NCBI GenBank assembly: GCA_036245525.1
Contig: BTPG01000001.1
Span: 178,837,958-178,901,957, forward strand
Source of the DNA: Semisulcospira habei
Lineage: Eukaryota; Mollusca; Gastropoda; Semisulcospiridae
Reading direction: 5' to 3'
Length of the DNA: 64,000 nt
Each line of letters opens with the position of its first letter. Positions within the stretch are counted from its first letter, which is position 1. Below are positions 39,660 to 51,362 of this stretch, one piece after another. The notes beneath the pieces were generated by a model. It saw only the letters and a program-made list of their open reading frames with translations. It had not been told where the DNA came from and did no database searches. A program made the position numbers and the translations under genes.

Positions 39660-40895
39660 TTACATTCTTAGATCAAAATGGCAGTACTTGCTTTTTTTTC
39701 GGAATGGCTTCTTGCAGTAATGAGTTCAAATTCTTGAATGTTGCTTTTGGTGACTCAAGCACTGGCTTATGGTATGAGCAGAAAAAATTTGACATGTGAC
39801 ACAAATTTCAGTTGTGTCCCTGGTCACAAGAAACATGATTTGGATATCTGACCCACGAGGTACACTGGAATTATTTTTCTGATCTCTCTTTTTGTGCTAA
39901 GAATAAAAGAGAAGTTTTTAAGCATTACATTGGACTTAGATTTTCAGTTTCAGCAGCGTTGATGAGTACTACAAGGTGCAGTGGACCTGCCTTTGCCAAG
40001 TGGGTAATTTTGTTTAACTCTTAAGATCCTGGAAGGTGCAGTGTTGTAGAGTGGCGCCATGCCTTCCATGATCTTATAAATTTCCATTATAAGCTACAAA
40101 ACAAGGCAAGCTTGATTCTTGATCAATTCACTGTAATGAACTGCGTAGGATAAAGGTTCACTATGAAAAGAACAGTACCAGACTAGTTTGGGTTCTGAAT
40201 GGTCAATGAATCTTTCAGGATTCTAAACAGAGCCTGACAAGTGTTCCGAGCAGAACAGAATCACAGTGAACAGGGCTAACAGAGTACAATAGTAGTGCTG
40301 CTTTTCAGCTGTCAAACTGCACTCGAAGATACTGGACAGGTTGAATATAATCAGCTGGCGTGTAAGGGATAGATTTGCATTACCATTGGTGACAGTCTTC
40401 AGTCCTATAGACTGATTCAACCTTTTCTAAATTCCAGAGAGCTGAATTTCGGCTTTTTGGTTCAGACAGAACAGTCCTTTAGCCAGCCTGTTCCATCTGC
40501 AAGAGACATAAATTCTCATGAGACCCTGCGTTCGCAGGGGCTTATGAGAATTCATGTCTCTTGCCTGCCATGAATCATGGGTCATAGTTAGTCCATGGAC
40601 TATTTTCAGTCATTTCAAGTTTTTGCACCATCATCCATGCATTACATTTATTACATTTTCAAAGAATACAGTGTGACCTCTTTTGCATAACTATATTTTT
40701 AGCCGAAAGAAAGGGGTTTGAAAAGACAACTGGACTGTCATGGGTATTGCGAAGGACACATGGTGTCTCTTGTCATTCAAGACCATCATTCAGGTGGTTA
40801 AAGTCACCTGAATGATGGTTTTTCATGAGAATGGCTGCTCAAAAGAGGTTCACTGTAATATCCTGTAAATATTTTTGTTCTGTCTGCTTTGGTAG
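39660..40895 (+). other. Unique-looking stretch with two hairpins
   Basis: No repeat partner was found and no strong coding frame. Hairpin 1 (about 40502-40561) pairs AGAGACATAAATTCTCATGAG with CTTATGAGAATTCATGTCTCT around a CCTGCGTTCGCAGG core. Hairpin 2 (about 40779-40817) pairs ACCATCATTCAGGTG with CACCTGAATGATGGT exactly, with an 8-base loop. Both look like small MITE-type or structured elements. Confidence 0.5.
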
Positions 40896-40950
40896 GTGAA
40901 AGCGATTATGAAGCAGGATGGGGAGCTGTACATTTGGCCTTCCAGTCCAG
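40896..40950 (+). CDS. Candidate internal exon of a host gene
   Basis: 55 bases bounded by a pyrimidine-rich TTTTGTTCTGTCTGCTTTGGTAG acceptor and a CCAG|GTACTT donor. In the phase left by the exon ending at 31059 it reads VKAIMKQDGELYIWPSSP plus one base. Phase and strand fit a join to the MGSGSS exon about 9.8 kb upstream, with repeats filling the intron. It is short, so chance is possible. Confidence 0.35.
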
Positions 40951-41214
40951 GTACTTTTTTAAAACCAGCAGCCCACCAGTGCAGCTGGCCACTGATGAAG
41001 CTCAATGCAAAAAAAAAAAAAAAAAAAAAATTGTGTGGTTAACGCTACCTTTAGTGGTAATTGGCTGTTTTCACACTTATAATGGTTTGCTAAAATTTAT
41101 TTCACACTATCATTGTAAGACATTCTTGACTTGAGATGTAGTCTTCATCGGCCTACAGTAAAAAATCCCACCTTTTTAATCATAACATAAAATTCAAAGC
41201 AAATTCAACTTGTG

Positions 41215-41490
41215 CCATTTTTGTCTACCGTATTGAAAATACGGTAGGCTTTGAAATGGGGCTGGTCAGAACGCATTTCGGCGCATGCACTTGACGTTTT
41301 TGGCATGCAGGGCAGAAATTCTGGCAAAGAAGTAACAAGATAAAAATGACATCACGTCTAGCTACGCAAACTTTGCTAGAGAACATCTCTTGGGCGCCAA
41401 AGCGCCATGTGTATGTGTGTGTGCGTGCGCATGTGTGTATATGAAAGCGACTAGAGCCCCGTTTGAGGACAGACAAGCTTGAAATTTTAT
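41215..41490. repeat. Interspersed repeat R3, copy 1
   Basis: The stretch AACAAGATAAAAATGACATCACGTCTAG, CAAAGCGCCATGTGTATGTG and ACAAGCTTGAAATTT has a diverged counterpart at about 52990-53150 in the same orientation (AACAAGATAAAAATTACGTCATGTCTAG and onward). A short AT-rich inverted pair (GTCTACCGTATTGAAAATACGGTAG) lies at about 41222-41248. No protein. Confidence 0.55.
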
Positions 41491-41525
41491 GATAATAATA
41501 ATAATAATACCGTTATTATATTTAG

Positions 41526-44305
41526 GATATCCCTCTGACCACTTCGCTATTCTCGTCTCCCTCAATCTACCTCCCCCGAAAAAAACCAAGCTCGTTGTCT
41601 CTCGCCGCAAACTAAAATCTGTCAACCGCGAGAGCTTCTTCGACGAAGCTGTCGACCTTCTCTCGGACCCCACCCCCTCTCCCGATCTTGCATCCCATTT
41701 CGATTCCTCCCTTCGAAAACTTCTAGACACCCATGCCCCTGTCACCACCTGCTCCATACCCAACCGACTCCCCTCCCCCTGGCTCACTGATGACATAGCT
41801 GAGGCCAAGCGCGAGCGCCGACAAGCGGAACGCCTCTGGCGCTCATCTGACCTCACCGTTCACAGACAGATCTTCCAAACAACCAGATCCAAAGTCTGCA
41901 AAATGATCTCCGAATCTAAACGCAAACACCTTCAAAACCAAATCCTGGAATCCACCTCTTCCAAAACCCTCTACGCCACCATGAACACACTCCTAGGCAC
42001 TTCTAAAGACTCTCCTCTCCCCAACACACACAGCAAAGAAGAACTCCCGTCTGCTTTCTCTACCTATTTTTTGGACAAAATCCAAAATCTGCGCGACACA
42101 CTCGACACCCTGCCTCCTCCGCCTTGCCCTCCCGACCCCACCTTTTCCGGCACTCCCCTCTCGTCCTTCCGCACCGTCTCTCAGGATGAAGTCCTCAAGA
42201 CCATAAAGTCCATGCCCTTCAAAACCTGCGAACTTGACCCCCTCCCAGCTTCTCTCTACCGTGACGGCCTTCCAAAACTTCTACCCTTCATTACCGACAT
42301 CATCAACGCATCTCTAGAAAACGGCTCCGTCCCCGATATCTTCAAGTCCGCCATCGTCCGTCCTCTCCTCAAAAAACACAACCTCGACCCAAACGAACTC
42401 AAGAACTATCGCCCAGTCTCCAATCTCTCTTTCCTGTCCAAGCTTCTTGAGAAGGTTGTTCTCAACCAGCTCAACCTCCATCTCACCGACAACAACCTCC
42501 TCAGTCCATTCCAGTCTGCCTATCGCAAACATCACAGCACTGAAACAGCCCTTCTACATATCTTAAACGAGCTGCTTCTCTCCACTGACTCTGGCAACAT
42601 CTCCCTTCTTACACTACTCGATCTCTCTGCCGCCTTTGACACTATAGACCACTCTATCCTCCTCCACCGACTCCCCCCACCCGGGTCTGCCCTGGGGGAC
42701 TTGGGTGGGGTTAGGTATTTTTTAGTTCCCAGGGTCACCCTGGTCAACCCCACAGGGTGGGTTTTTCTCTCTATTCTGGGGCATGTGTTTCTGTCTACCC
42801 TTTGTCCATTCACCTGTATTTGCCTTTTTAAAACTCTCCCTACTCTCTGCACTGCCTGTAGCTCTTGATATTGGATGTGTGTTACTAAATGGTCTTAGCT
42901 TTATTTATGCCCCATGTTGTAGGTTTATTTAATGTATTTGACCGGCTGGCGACATACATTCAATTTTCTGTTTAGTTTTTTTTCACAAGCAGTGCAGCAC
43001 GTCCTGAGAAAGCCTTGTTGCTGTCGGGACGTTAAGCAATGTACAATCAATCCTCCACCGACTCCACCACTCCTTCGGCATCACTGACTCTGCTCACTCC
43101 TGGTTTCTCTCCTACCTCTCTGACAGACAGCAGTCCGTCACCATCAACGGCGTCTCTTCCAACCCGGTAACGCTCTCCTGCGGAGTTCCACAGGGATCCG
43201 TCCTGGGCCCGGTCCTTTTCACACTCTACACCTCTCCTCTGTCCAACATCATCCAGTCTCACCGCATACACCACCACCTCTACGCTGACGACTCACAACT
43301 GCAAGACAAAGACAAACTCGACAACACTCAGTCACTACTGACTCGCACGGCTGACTGCTACAAAGACGTGAAAAACTGGATGACAGCAAACAAGCTGAAA
43401 CTGAACGACGACAAAACGGAAGCCATGCTGGTAGGCACTCGCCAAAAACTCTCCCAGCTACCTCCCTCTCTCCACCTTCAACTCGATAGCACCCCCATCT
43501 CCCTCTCTGACTTGGCCAAGAACCTCGGCGTCATCCTCGATTCCTCTCTGTCCATGACCAACTTCGTCTCCGCCACGACCCAGGCATGCTATTTCCACCT
43601 TCGCCGCATCAGTCAGATCAGAAAATACCTCACTACCGAAGCTGCCACCAAACTTGCTGTCTCTCTCATCTTATCTCGCATTGACTATTGCAACTCTCTC
43701 CTTTCCGGTCTCCCTCACTCCACCATCTTCACTCTCCAACGCGTCCAGAACAATGCTGCCCGCCTCGTCCTCAGAAAGAAAAAATCCGACCACATCACAC
43801 CCCTGCTCAAACTCCTTCACTGGCTCCCCATCCCCCAACGCATCCAATACAAAGTTCTGTCTCTCTGCTACAAATCCCTGAACAACTGCGCTCCTGCCTA
43901 TCTCCAACTTACTTCACCCCTTCACACCTTCCCGCTCCCTCCGCTCTGCCTCCGACCCTCTCCGCCTCCACATCCCTCGCACCAAACTTAACACTTTCGG
44001 TCCCCGCTCCTTCTCCATCTACGGTCCATCCATCTGGAACACTCTCCCACTCTCTCTCCGTCAGAAACACTCTCTCTCCTCCTTCCAGTCCGCCCTCAAA
44101 ACTCACCTCTTTCAACAGTTTTAGCACTATATCACCGCACTCCCCACCCCAAGCTGACCGTCGTAATGTATTTCACTGTTTGTGGTACGTGAGTCATTGT
44201 CTAAAGCGTGCGCATGCGTGCACGAGTTGTGAGTGTGCGCTTAGAGTTATAATTATTATAAGATAAGCGCATTATAAATACCGTAATTATTATTATTATT
44301 ATCAT
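41526..44305 (+). mobile_element. L2/CR1-like LINE, copy 2, carrying a SINE
   Basis: It is over 95% similar by eye to the reverse complement of 21835-24294, starting at the SDHFAILVSLN codons and ending in (ATT)n near 44300. The frame is open from 41489 to 42674, where SINE copy 4 is inserted, and resumes at 43066 through YADDSQ and on to about 43900. About 40 bases are missing near 43904 relative to copy 1 (APAYL joined to a downstream segment), which shifts the frame of the C-terminus. It is truncated about 100 bases further downstream than copy 1 at the 5' side. ATA repeats precede it. Confidence 0.92.
42675..43050 (+). mobile_element. SINE copy 4
   Basis: A 376-bp copy with TCCTCCACCGACTCC at 42660-42674 and 43051-43065. 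It sits in the RT region of the L2-like LINE copy 2, so it is younger than that insertion. The frame through the SINE is open by chance and gives a chimeric-looking ORF that is not a real protein. Confidence 0.93.
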
Positions 44306-45514
44306 CATCAGTCCCTTGCCCGAACTGGGCGTTGGGGGGACTGAAAGGCAGCAGCAACAGACAGTGCTCTCCACTGAGTTCTATTTTGGGCGGTGGCAAG
44401 CAAGTCTGGCATCTCGAGTTCGGTCCATTCTTTTATGTTTGCGACCCAACTCTTTCTCTGACGACCTCGCCGACGACTTCCTTCGAGAGTGCCTTGGAGG
44501 ATAGTCTTGGACAAGGTGTTGTGTCGGGTCACGTGGCCAAACCAAGCAAGCTTGCGCCGTTTCACGGTTGCCAGAAGGGGTTCATGTGGGCCCACCAGGG
44601 AAGTGACGATGCTCCGTACATATTCGTTGGTCTTGTGCTCGCGGTACGAGATGCGGAGCAACTTCCTCAGGCACTTGTTCTCAAAGGCCTGGATTTTCTT
44701 TTCTGAGTCTGCAAGCAGTGTCCAAGTCTCACAGCCGTAGAGTAGAGAATAGACACTACGAGGGACTTGTAAAGCCTGTACTTGATGGTGAAGCTGATGG
44801 AGTTACTTCGCCATATCCTGTCCAGCCTGGCCATTGCGGATGTTGCTGTACCTATCCTGATACGGATCTCTGCTATGCAACTACCGTCTTTGGACAGGGT
44901 GGCTCCCAAGTACTTGAAGCTATTGACCTCTTCTAGCTTCTGGCCGTTCATGTGAATGTTGCTACTGCTGTCGCTTGTGGTGTTGATCATCACTTTGCTT
45001 TTATCCGTACTGATCTCCATGCCATAAGACCCTGCGCTACTTGAAAGTTTGTCTGTCAGGTTTTGGAGCTCACTATTGCTTCCTGCCATGAGGTCAATGT
45101 CGTCTGCGAATCGAAGATTGCACAGGGATCTGCCACCAATAGAGATTGAAGTATGGTGGTCGTGGAGGGTTTCCTGCATGATCTTCTCCAGGAATATGTT
45201 GAAAAGGACAGGAGAGAGCAGGCATCCTTGACGGACACCGATCGTCGTCCTGAAGAACTCGCCTGACTGATTGTTAAGTAGAACCGCGCTGCAGGCGTTC
45301 TTGTAAAGCGCTTCTATCATTTGGATCAGTCCCTCCTCTATGTTGAACGATCTCATTACTTGCCAGAGTCCGTCGTGCCAGACGCGATCAAATGCTTTCC
45401 TGAAATCAATGAAGTTGTGGTAGAGTTCGCGCTGATGCTGCAGATGTTTCTCGATCAGGACGCGGCAGTTGAAAATCTGCTCTACAGTGCTTCTTCCAAC
45501 TCTGAAGCCAGCCT
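44306..45514 (-). mobile_element. RTE-like LINE (family B), copy 2, in the L2 tail
   Basis: Reverse complement of about 19000-20222 in copy 1, nearly identical. The (GAT)n tail is at the left (ATCATCATCAG) and the 5' truncation at 45514 (GCCTG). TTATTATTATTAT occurs on both sides, so it landed in the (ATT)n tail of the L2-like LINE; the repeat nature of the site prevents exact borders. The RT ORF is open from 45356 to about 44740, then a one-base change near 44745-44755 breaks it relative to copy 1, and it continues to 44308. Confidence 0.9.
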
Positions 45515-46090
45515 GTTATTATTATTATTATATTGTCCCTAAAAGAATTATCTTGAGATTTTTTTTCCGATTTTTTTATTAAGATGCTCATTGGCGAGAA
45601 AATGTCCGTTTCACAAAAACTATTTTCACATTTTGAGGATTGATTTCACAAATTATATGGGTTAATCTTAAAAAAAAATATTTTCTTTTTACCAAAAAAA
45701 ACCATTATAATTAATAATTTATATATCGTATACGGTATTTACATAAGCCTACAGTTTGTCTCGGCTGTCGGGTACGATTAGGTGAATTGTGACCTGTATG
45801 CCCTAAGTGTGAAAATCAGACAATTTTTCTGCATAACTTTTTCGGAGTCATTTGTAAAACACCTAACATAACTTTAATTTTTCTTTTACAAAAAAAATAT
45901 CTTCTCATTAATAACCACATGATTTTTCATAAACAGTGTTTGCATAAGCCTGCTGTTTGTCCTGGCCCTGGGGTACGATTAGGTCAAAATTGTGACCTGT
46001 AAGCCCTAGGCGTGAAAATTCAGCAAGAAAATTGCAACGTTGATCCTGATACGTCAAATGTTAATGCTGCGATGAGTGACATATAACATC
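45515..46090. other. AT-rich repeat-like stretch
   Basis: Two related segments lie inside it: TACGGTATTTACATAAGCCTACAGTTTGTC..GGGTACGATTAGGTG (about 45730-45785) and CATAAACAGTGTTTGCATAAGCCTGCTGTTTGTC..GGGTACGATTAGGTC (about 45930-45985), each followed by AATTGTGACCTGTA. This is a diverged direct duplication of about 200 bases. No coding content. Confidence 0.55.
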
Positions 46091-46200
46091 GAGTTGTCAA
46101 TATGAACATGGCATCATGGGACTAATGGTGCCATGATGTGAAGCTTGAAGTGACGTCATTTCACTGCTCGTGCTATTATTCTTCTTCAGATTAGCTATGC
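46091..46200. repeat. Inverted-repeat arm, partner around the hAT insertion
   Basis: GGCATCATGGGACTAATGGTGCCATGATGTGAAGCTTGAAGTGACGTCATTTCACTGCTCGTG is matched in reverse complement by GTGCACGAGCAGTGAAATGACGTTAC.. (47830-47869) continuing after the hAT element as GCTTTACATCATGGCATCCC (48732-48752). The two arms face each other about 1.7 kb apart and suggest the ends of an older DNA transposon. Confidence 0.5.
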
Positions 46201-46559
46201 TACGCCAGATCACAGGGCTTATGAATGGCGGGAATCGCAGTGTTTCCGTCTTTATTTCTGTGTGCCAGTGTGTGTGGATCAGAGGGTGGGTTAGAGTAGA
46301 AGGAGATGGATTCCGATCCCTACACGAGCCCACAGACGGTACTAATGGCGGGAAGAGCTGTTTGTCCATCTTTATTTGTGTGCGCAGACGTGTTGATCAC
46401 CGGTTGGCTTAGAGAGGAGGGAAATGGATCAGCTTAATAAGCCTAAAAATATGAACAACTGAATGTTCCTAAAAGTTAAACGCATTTGAGCTCCAAACAA
46501 TACGGTAGACTTTGGGATGAAATCCTCCTCTTGTTCTTCTTCTTGTAGTGCTGTCATTT

Positions 46560-47185
46560 CTCACCAAGTTTTCTGCTACTGTGAGTAATCTTGTATCCTG
46601 AATAATTTAATGCTCTTTAGATAACAGCTAAAAGAGAAATGAAATACTTTTTGAAAACAAAATCCAGCAAGTTGAGATACGCTGTGTTTCCTGTGAAAAG
46701 CAAAAACTAAGAAGTGACATTACTATAGCATCTTTGCTCATGATTGTTTTGTTCACATCTATACTGAAACTTTTGTGTCACTTTGCGTTAGTATTGCACA
46801 ATGAATCCGTTCCAATGAGTTCAAAATATTTTGTTTGATCGAGGTTTGTTGTGTATTGCATGTTACTTGTGACTTGATGAGTCGGCTTTTGTCACACATC
46901 ATCTTTTGTCACAAGTAATATACTGATGGGAACAAGTTCGCATTAGAAGTTTGCTGACTGCATTTTCAGAGTTCCACCTTTATTTTTACACCGAGTTATC
47001 AGTGTAGACAAAGTCATAATCTGAATATCATGATGCTCCTTTTGTCAAAGTGAAAAAGAGTCACCTATGACTTACACAAATGGGTTCTCATTTTGCACAT
47101 AATTAGGTCATTTTTTTCTTGTTTTGCAGAAATATTTAATTGAGAAATGGTTTTAATCAATTATAGGTATCATCTAACTTATAAT
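46560..47185. repeat. Interspersed repeat R4, copy 1
   Basis: Its reverse complement is found at 61340-61560 and 62640-62925 (shared: TGTTTCCTGTGAAAAGCA, TCAAAATATTTTGTTTGATC, CATGTTACTTGTGAC, CACACATCATCTTTTGTCACAAGTAA, GCATAATTAGGTCATTTT). No coding frame. It probably lies inside the older DNA transposon bounded by the 46091 and 47830 arms. Confidence 0.65.
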
Positions 47186-47869
47186 TTAGGCAAAATTAAA
47201 GAATTTGTCATCTCATGTCACAAGAGATACATTTTACACCTCTAGCTTTAAAATTTCAGTTTCTCGAACTCAACAGAACTGAGAAGCCAAATGGAAAACA
47301 AACTCAGAAAATCTTTTCAGGTTGTTTTCAACCCATGTTTATCTTTTGGTTGTCTGCATGACACCTTTTGAGAGTCAGTCATATGCCTTTTATAAAAGGG
47401 ACAGCAGGGTATTGTTTAGCACCTTTAGCAGATCAAATCAAACTTGTCAATTCTGTTGACGCACAACACCACCGGTCATCATCACCCTCCACCACATGAA
47501 ATAGAAAGCACACCAAGCAGTAATACAATTATTGTAGTCATCAGTGTTCATGCGGCAGTATTGTGTTTGTGATTTGTGTGTGTGTGTGTAGTCATCTTTT
47601 ATTTGTATTTTTGGTTGTACATCTTTCTTTTGTTGCTGTAAAATAAACAAGATGGAATACCCAGACCATAATTGTTCCTATTTTAATCTTATTCTTCTGA
47701 TCCATCTCTCTCTTCACCCTAACCCCCTCTACCCTCTGATCCACACACACAAACACAGATGGACACACAGCGTTTCACACCAATTGTACATTCTGTGGGC
47801 TGGCAAAGCAACACCCATTCAGAAGAACAATTGCACGAGCAGTGAAATGACGTTACTATAAGCTTTACA

Positions 47870-48731
47870 CAGGGTTGGAAGATTTAACGATTTTACGATT
47901 TAACAAATTAAATTTTTGGTTAAAGAAAATTTAACGCGTTAACGTTTTTTAAAAGTTAAAAGAAAATTCAACGAATTAAAAAATAAAAGTAACGATTATC
48001 GATTTCTTTCGTTAAAAATTTCGTTACTTCAGTTCGTTTTTCCGCCACGAACAACAGGTGCCTATGCGCAAAGCCGGTTTGACCCAGTTGCAGCCGGTTT
48101 GAGGCGGTTTGGATTACTGCTAGCCTACCCTGCATCAGTTCAAATTTGAGATCGTGAAAAGAAGATGGCTTCCACTTCCAGCAGTGAATCGAGTGATGAA
48201 ATTTTGCCGAAATTCTTTGACGCGTTTATTGAGTACTACGAGTATGTTGGAGGAAAGTCAGCCGATACGCTCATTTTTAAATGCAAACAGCTGGGCTGTG
48301 CAAAAGGTCCCTGGCAACTCTGGATGGATTTCCGAAGGTCAAGAAGATTTTTGTACGGACAAATACCATCATACCCACAGTGCATCAGTTGAAAGACTCT
48401 TTTCGTGTGCTGGGCTTGTCTTCACACCCATCAGAAGCAAAGTGTCAGAATAACACTTAGAGATGAAAGTTCTCCTCAAGTTCAATAAGGCTTTGTAGGC
48501 GTGTGTGTGTGTTTCCTACTTTCCAACAGTAATGACTGTTTATTATGCTTGTGCTGAAATTCTTTTTTTCATGTATTTAACGCAAATTTATTTCATTAAA
48601 AAGAAAAATTAAAGAAAATTTATTTCTTTAATTTTCAAAAAAAAGTAAAGAAAATTTATTTCTTTAACCTTTTACCAGAATTAAAGAAAAGTTATTTCAT
48701 TAAAGAAAAAAAGTAATGACTATCAACCCTG
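47870..48731 (+). mobile_element. Internally deleted hAT transposon
   Basis: Ends CAGGGTTGGAAG and ..CTATCAACCCTG give 8-base terminal inverted repeats CAGGGTTG. Flanks are a perfect 8-bp duplication GCTTTACA (47862-47869 and 48732-48739), as expected for hAT. Inside, 48165-48325 encodes an N-terminal BED-like start (MASTSSSESSDEILPKFFD..) and 48365-48453 a typical hAT dimerisation end (HSASVERLFSCAGLVFTPIRSKVS), joined out of frame with the catalytic middle missing. At 862 bp it is non-autonomous. It sits in the old inverted-repeat arm. Confidence 0.9.
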
Positions 48732-48984
48732 GCTTTACATCATGGCATCCCAAGATGCCGCATACACAGTATTTATGTCACTGTCTGCACATTGTTAAAA
48801 TTATTTTTCTTCACATTTATTACATACAGAAATAAAGGAGATATTCACTGTCACAAACACACACACAGTGCTTGGTGTCAGATGTACGTTCAATAGGCTG
48901 GGTGTCGGATGTACGTTCAATAGGCTGGCATACCACAACATGACGTCGTTTCTCACTGTTTCAAAAAGTATCAGGCCATGTCCC

Positions 48985-49880
48985 CCCTGTCAGAACCCTA
49001 GCTAGAATTTTGGAGGGGAAGGGCGCTGGCCTGGTCCAGAGGGGCATCTGCTGAGGCAAGGGGCACTTCACACGTTGATTCCCACCCGGGTCTGCCCTGG
49101 GGGACTTGGGTGGGGTTAGGTACTTTTTAGTTCCCAGGGTCACCCTGGTCAGCCCCACAGGGTGAGTTTTTCCCTCTATTCTGGGGCATGTGTTTCTGTC
49201 TACCCTTGGTCCATTCACCTGTATTTGCCTTTTTAAAACTCTCCCAACTGTCTGCACTGCCTGTAGCTCTTGATATTGGATGTGTGTTGCTAAATGGTCT
49301 TAGCTTTATTTAGGCCCCATGTGTTAGGTTTATTTAACGTATTTGACCGGCTGGCGACATACATTCAATGTTCTGTTTATTTTTTTTTTCACAAGCAGCG
49401 CAGGCACGTCCTGAGAAAGCCTTGTTGCTGTCGGGACGTTAAGCAATGTACAATCAATTCACACGTTGAAAAGGGCACAAGCAACAAAAAAACCAAAAAA
49501 AAATCAAGGGAGGTAATTCTAAACCTATCTAGGTGTATATAAGGTGGTTGTGTCCGTATATGAAGTCTGTCCTCGCACTTCTTTTCACGTTTAATAAATA
49601 CTCCTGTATTGTAATATTTGTGTATGTTAACACTATGTGCATCACATGTTGTACAAACATTGCAATAAAATAATACACAGTGAAACAACCAAAGCCACTC
49701 AGGTAAGTATAGCACGACAGATTTCGCCGGTACATTACAGTCATGTACTAGGTAGTAAAATGTTTCAGGGTTTTGTGGGTGACCGAGAACGTCACTATTT
49801 GTGATCTCAGGACGAAAAGCCAACTTTACAATTGATCTGTGTGTTGTATAGATGGCTGGGAGGATTAATCCTTGTTATGC
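48985..49880. repeat. Interspersed repeat R1, copy 2, carrying a SINE
   Basis: Counterpart of 31497-32050. It starts CCCTGTCAGAACCCTAGCTAGAATTTTGGAGGGG and ends AGATGGCTGGGAGGATTAAT. SINE copy 5 is inserted at 49079-49457, so the repeat is older than the SINE. Confidence 0.7.
49079..49457 (+). mobile_element. SINE copy 5
   Basis: A 379-bp copy flanked by TTCACACGTTGA at 49067-49078 and 49458-49469. Same structure as copies 1 and 4. Confidence 0.93.
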
Positions 49881-50245
49881 GTCACGCCCAGCCAGCACAC
49901 CAATATAGGTCCAATATTGGCTCAGATATTGGGCCGATATATGGGTGGCAATATTGGAAGCGCAAATTTGCCCGTTGTTGGCCCAATATCGGGTAAATGT
50001 TGGTTGCCAAGCTGGATCCATTGTTGGCCCAATATCGGGTGAATGTTGGCTACCAATATAGTGCCAAGCTGGATCCATCCTAGAACCAGTATGGTGAATA
50101 TTGGCTGCCAATATAGTGCCAAGCTGCATCCATCCTAGGGCCAGGATGGTGAATATTGGCTGCCAATATAGTGCCATGCTTAATCCATTCTGGTGCCAAC
50201 ATGTAGCAAATATTCTGCCAACCTTTTTCCAACATGAATAGTATT
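49881..50245. repeat. CCAATATTGG-type minisatellite
   Basis: Units near 55-57 bases with CCAATATAGTGCCAAGCTG(G)ATCCATCCTAG and GATGGTGAATATTGGCTG recur about three times, preceded by looser CCAATATTGG/CCCAATATCGGG units. The start ACGCCCAGCCAGCACACCAATA resembles the reverse complement of 59160-59240 (..GTGCGTGCTGGGCGTTGC), so it may be a terminal part of a transposon family. Confidence 0.65.
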
Positions 50246-50561
50246 GTCGCAGATTTGGATATTGGTAATTTAATCCAGCTTTTTTTTCTCTGAGGAAAAA
50301 GACCATCATGCAAACATATATAAATCTGATAGTTAGCTTCATTATGAGCCAACACTAGGCCTGGACAATTGCCATTTTCCCTTTGCATGGCAAGATCAAA
50401 TCAAACGTTCATCAAAATATGTAACACCTACCTCAAAACACAACTTAAAAAGAAAGACCTGAACTCAGATTCACAGTGATGCACAAGTTTAATCCGATTT
50501 TCAGTTTTATAAAAAGAAAACACTAACTATACCGAATAATTAAGGACAATGATTATCTCAT

Positions 50562-50767
50562 TTAACCCTTTCCATCCTGATACATTACTGCCTGAAATAA
50601 TTTGACCATGATAGCTCAAGAATAGTGCTAGAACAGCTTGGTGCACAGCTCTGGCACCACCCTTGAACTAAAAATGGTTGATCTATATATCCTTACCCAT
50701 AACATACCTTTCACAGGGCAATCTGAAGTTTAAAAAAATCACCCTCAGGCAGGATTCAATGGATTAA
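50562..50767. mobile_element. TTAA-flanked MITE, copy 1
   Basis: It begins TTAACCCTTTCCATCCTGATAC and ends CAATGGATTAA, about 206 bp. It shares sequence with 51150-51362 throughout (TTTGACCATGATAGCTCAAG, AACTAAAAATGGTT, CAATCTGA..AAAATCA). TTAA ends and short GGGTTAA/TTAACCC inverted termini are typical of piggyBac-type MITEs. Confidence 0.7.
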
Positions 50768-50772
50768 TTACC

Positions 50773-50803
<31 letters not shown>

Positions 50804-50818
50804 ACAAAAAAAAAACCT
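50768..50818. repeat. C-run and CA microsatellite
   Basis: About 20 C followed by (CA)n and an A-run, directly adjoining the MITE. Confidence 0.9.
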
Positions 50819-51149
50819 GTCTGTAACAATACACAAAACGTTAAAAAAAAACCATGCCCACAATTATTGAATTAACAAAACAATTGTTCTGATACATGAT
50901 ATACAAAAACCATCTCTGAATGTACATACACACAGATGTTCAGGTACTGGCAATAGGATCTGTAAACATGACAGATTTTGTACACAGCACATTATTTACC
51001 TGCGCCCATAAATAACTTTCATACAGATTAACAGAATATACTGACATAATTCGATTGGAGACTAAATTTCCTCCTAAACATACAGGATTTGGCACAAACA
51101 ACATTGGTTATGAAACAAAAAGAAGAGAATCTCATATGACTTGTCCTTA

Positions 51150-51362
51150 TTAACCCTTTTCATCCTAATACACACCTGCTTGAAATTAATTTGACTATGA
51201 TAATTCAAGGGTGGTGCCAGAATAGCTTGGCACCTGAGACACCAAGCTATTCTGGCACTACCCATAAACTAAAATGGTTAATCTGTCGCAAAATTTGTAA
51301 TGTAGCCTTCATAGGACAATAAGCAAATCTGACAAAATCAGCCTCTGGATGTAATGGGTTAA
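51150..51362. mobile_element. TTAA-flanked MITE, copy 2
   Basis: It begins TTAACCCTTTTCATCC and ends GGATGTAATGGGTTAA, so the termini are inverted repeats. It contains an internal inverted pair (AGAATAGCTTGG..CCAAGCTATTCTGGCAC). 213 bp, same family as 50562-50767. Confidence 0.75.

Noticed and set aside
40502..40561. Hairpin considered as a tRNA or small RNA gene
   Set aside because: It has a single stem with a short GC core and no cloverleaf, no B box (GGTTCRANNC) and no terminator. More likely a small inverted repeat.
42532..42868. Chimeric ORF joining LINE RT to a SINE-encoded tail (459 codons from 41489)
   Set aside because: The target duplication shows a simple SINE insertion, and the downstream 80 codons are SINE sequence.
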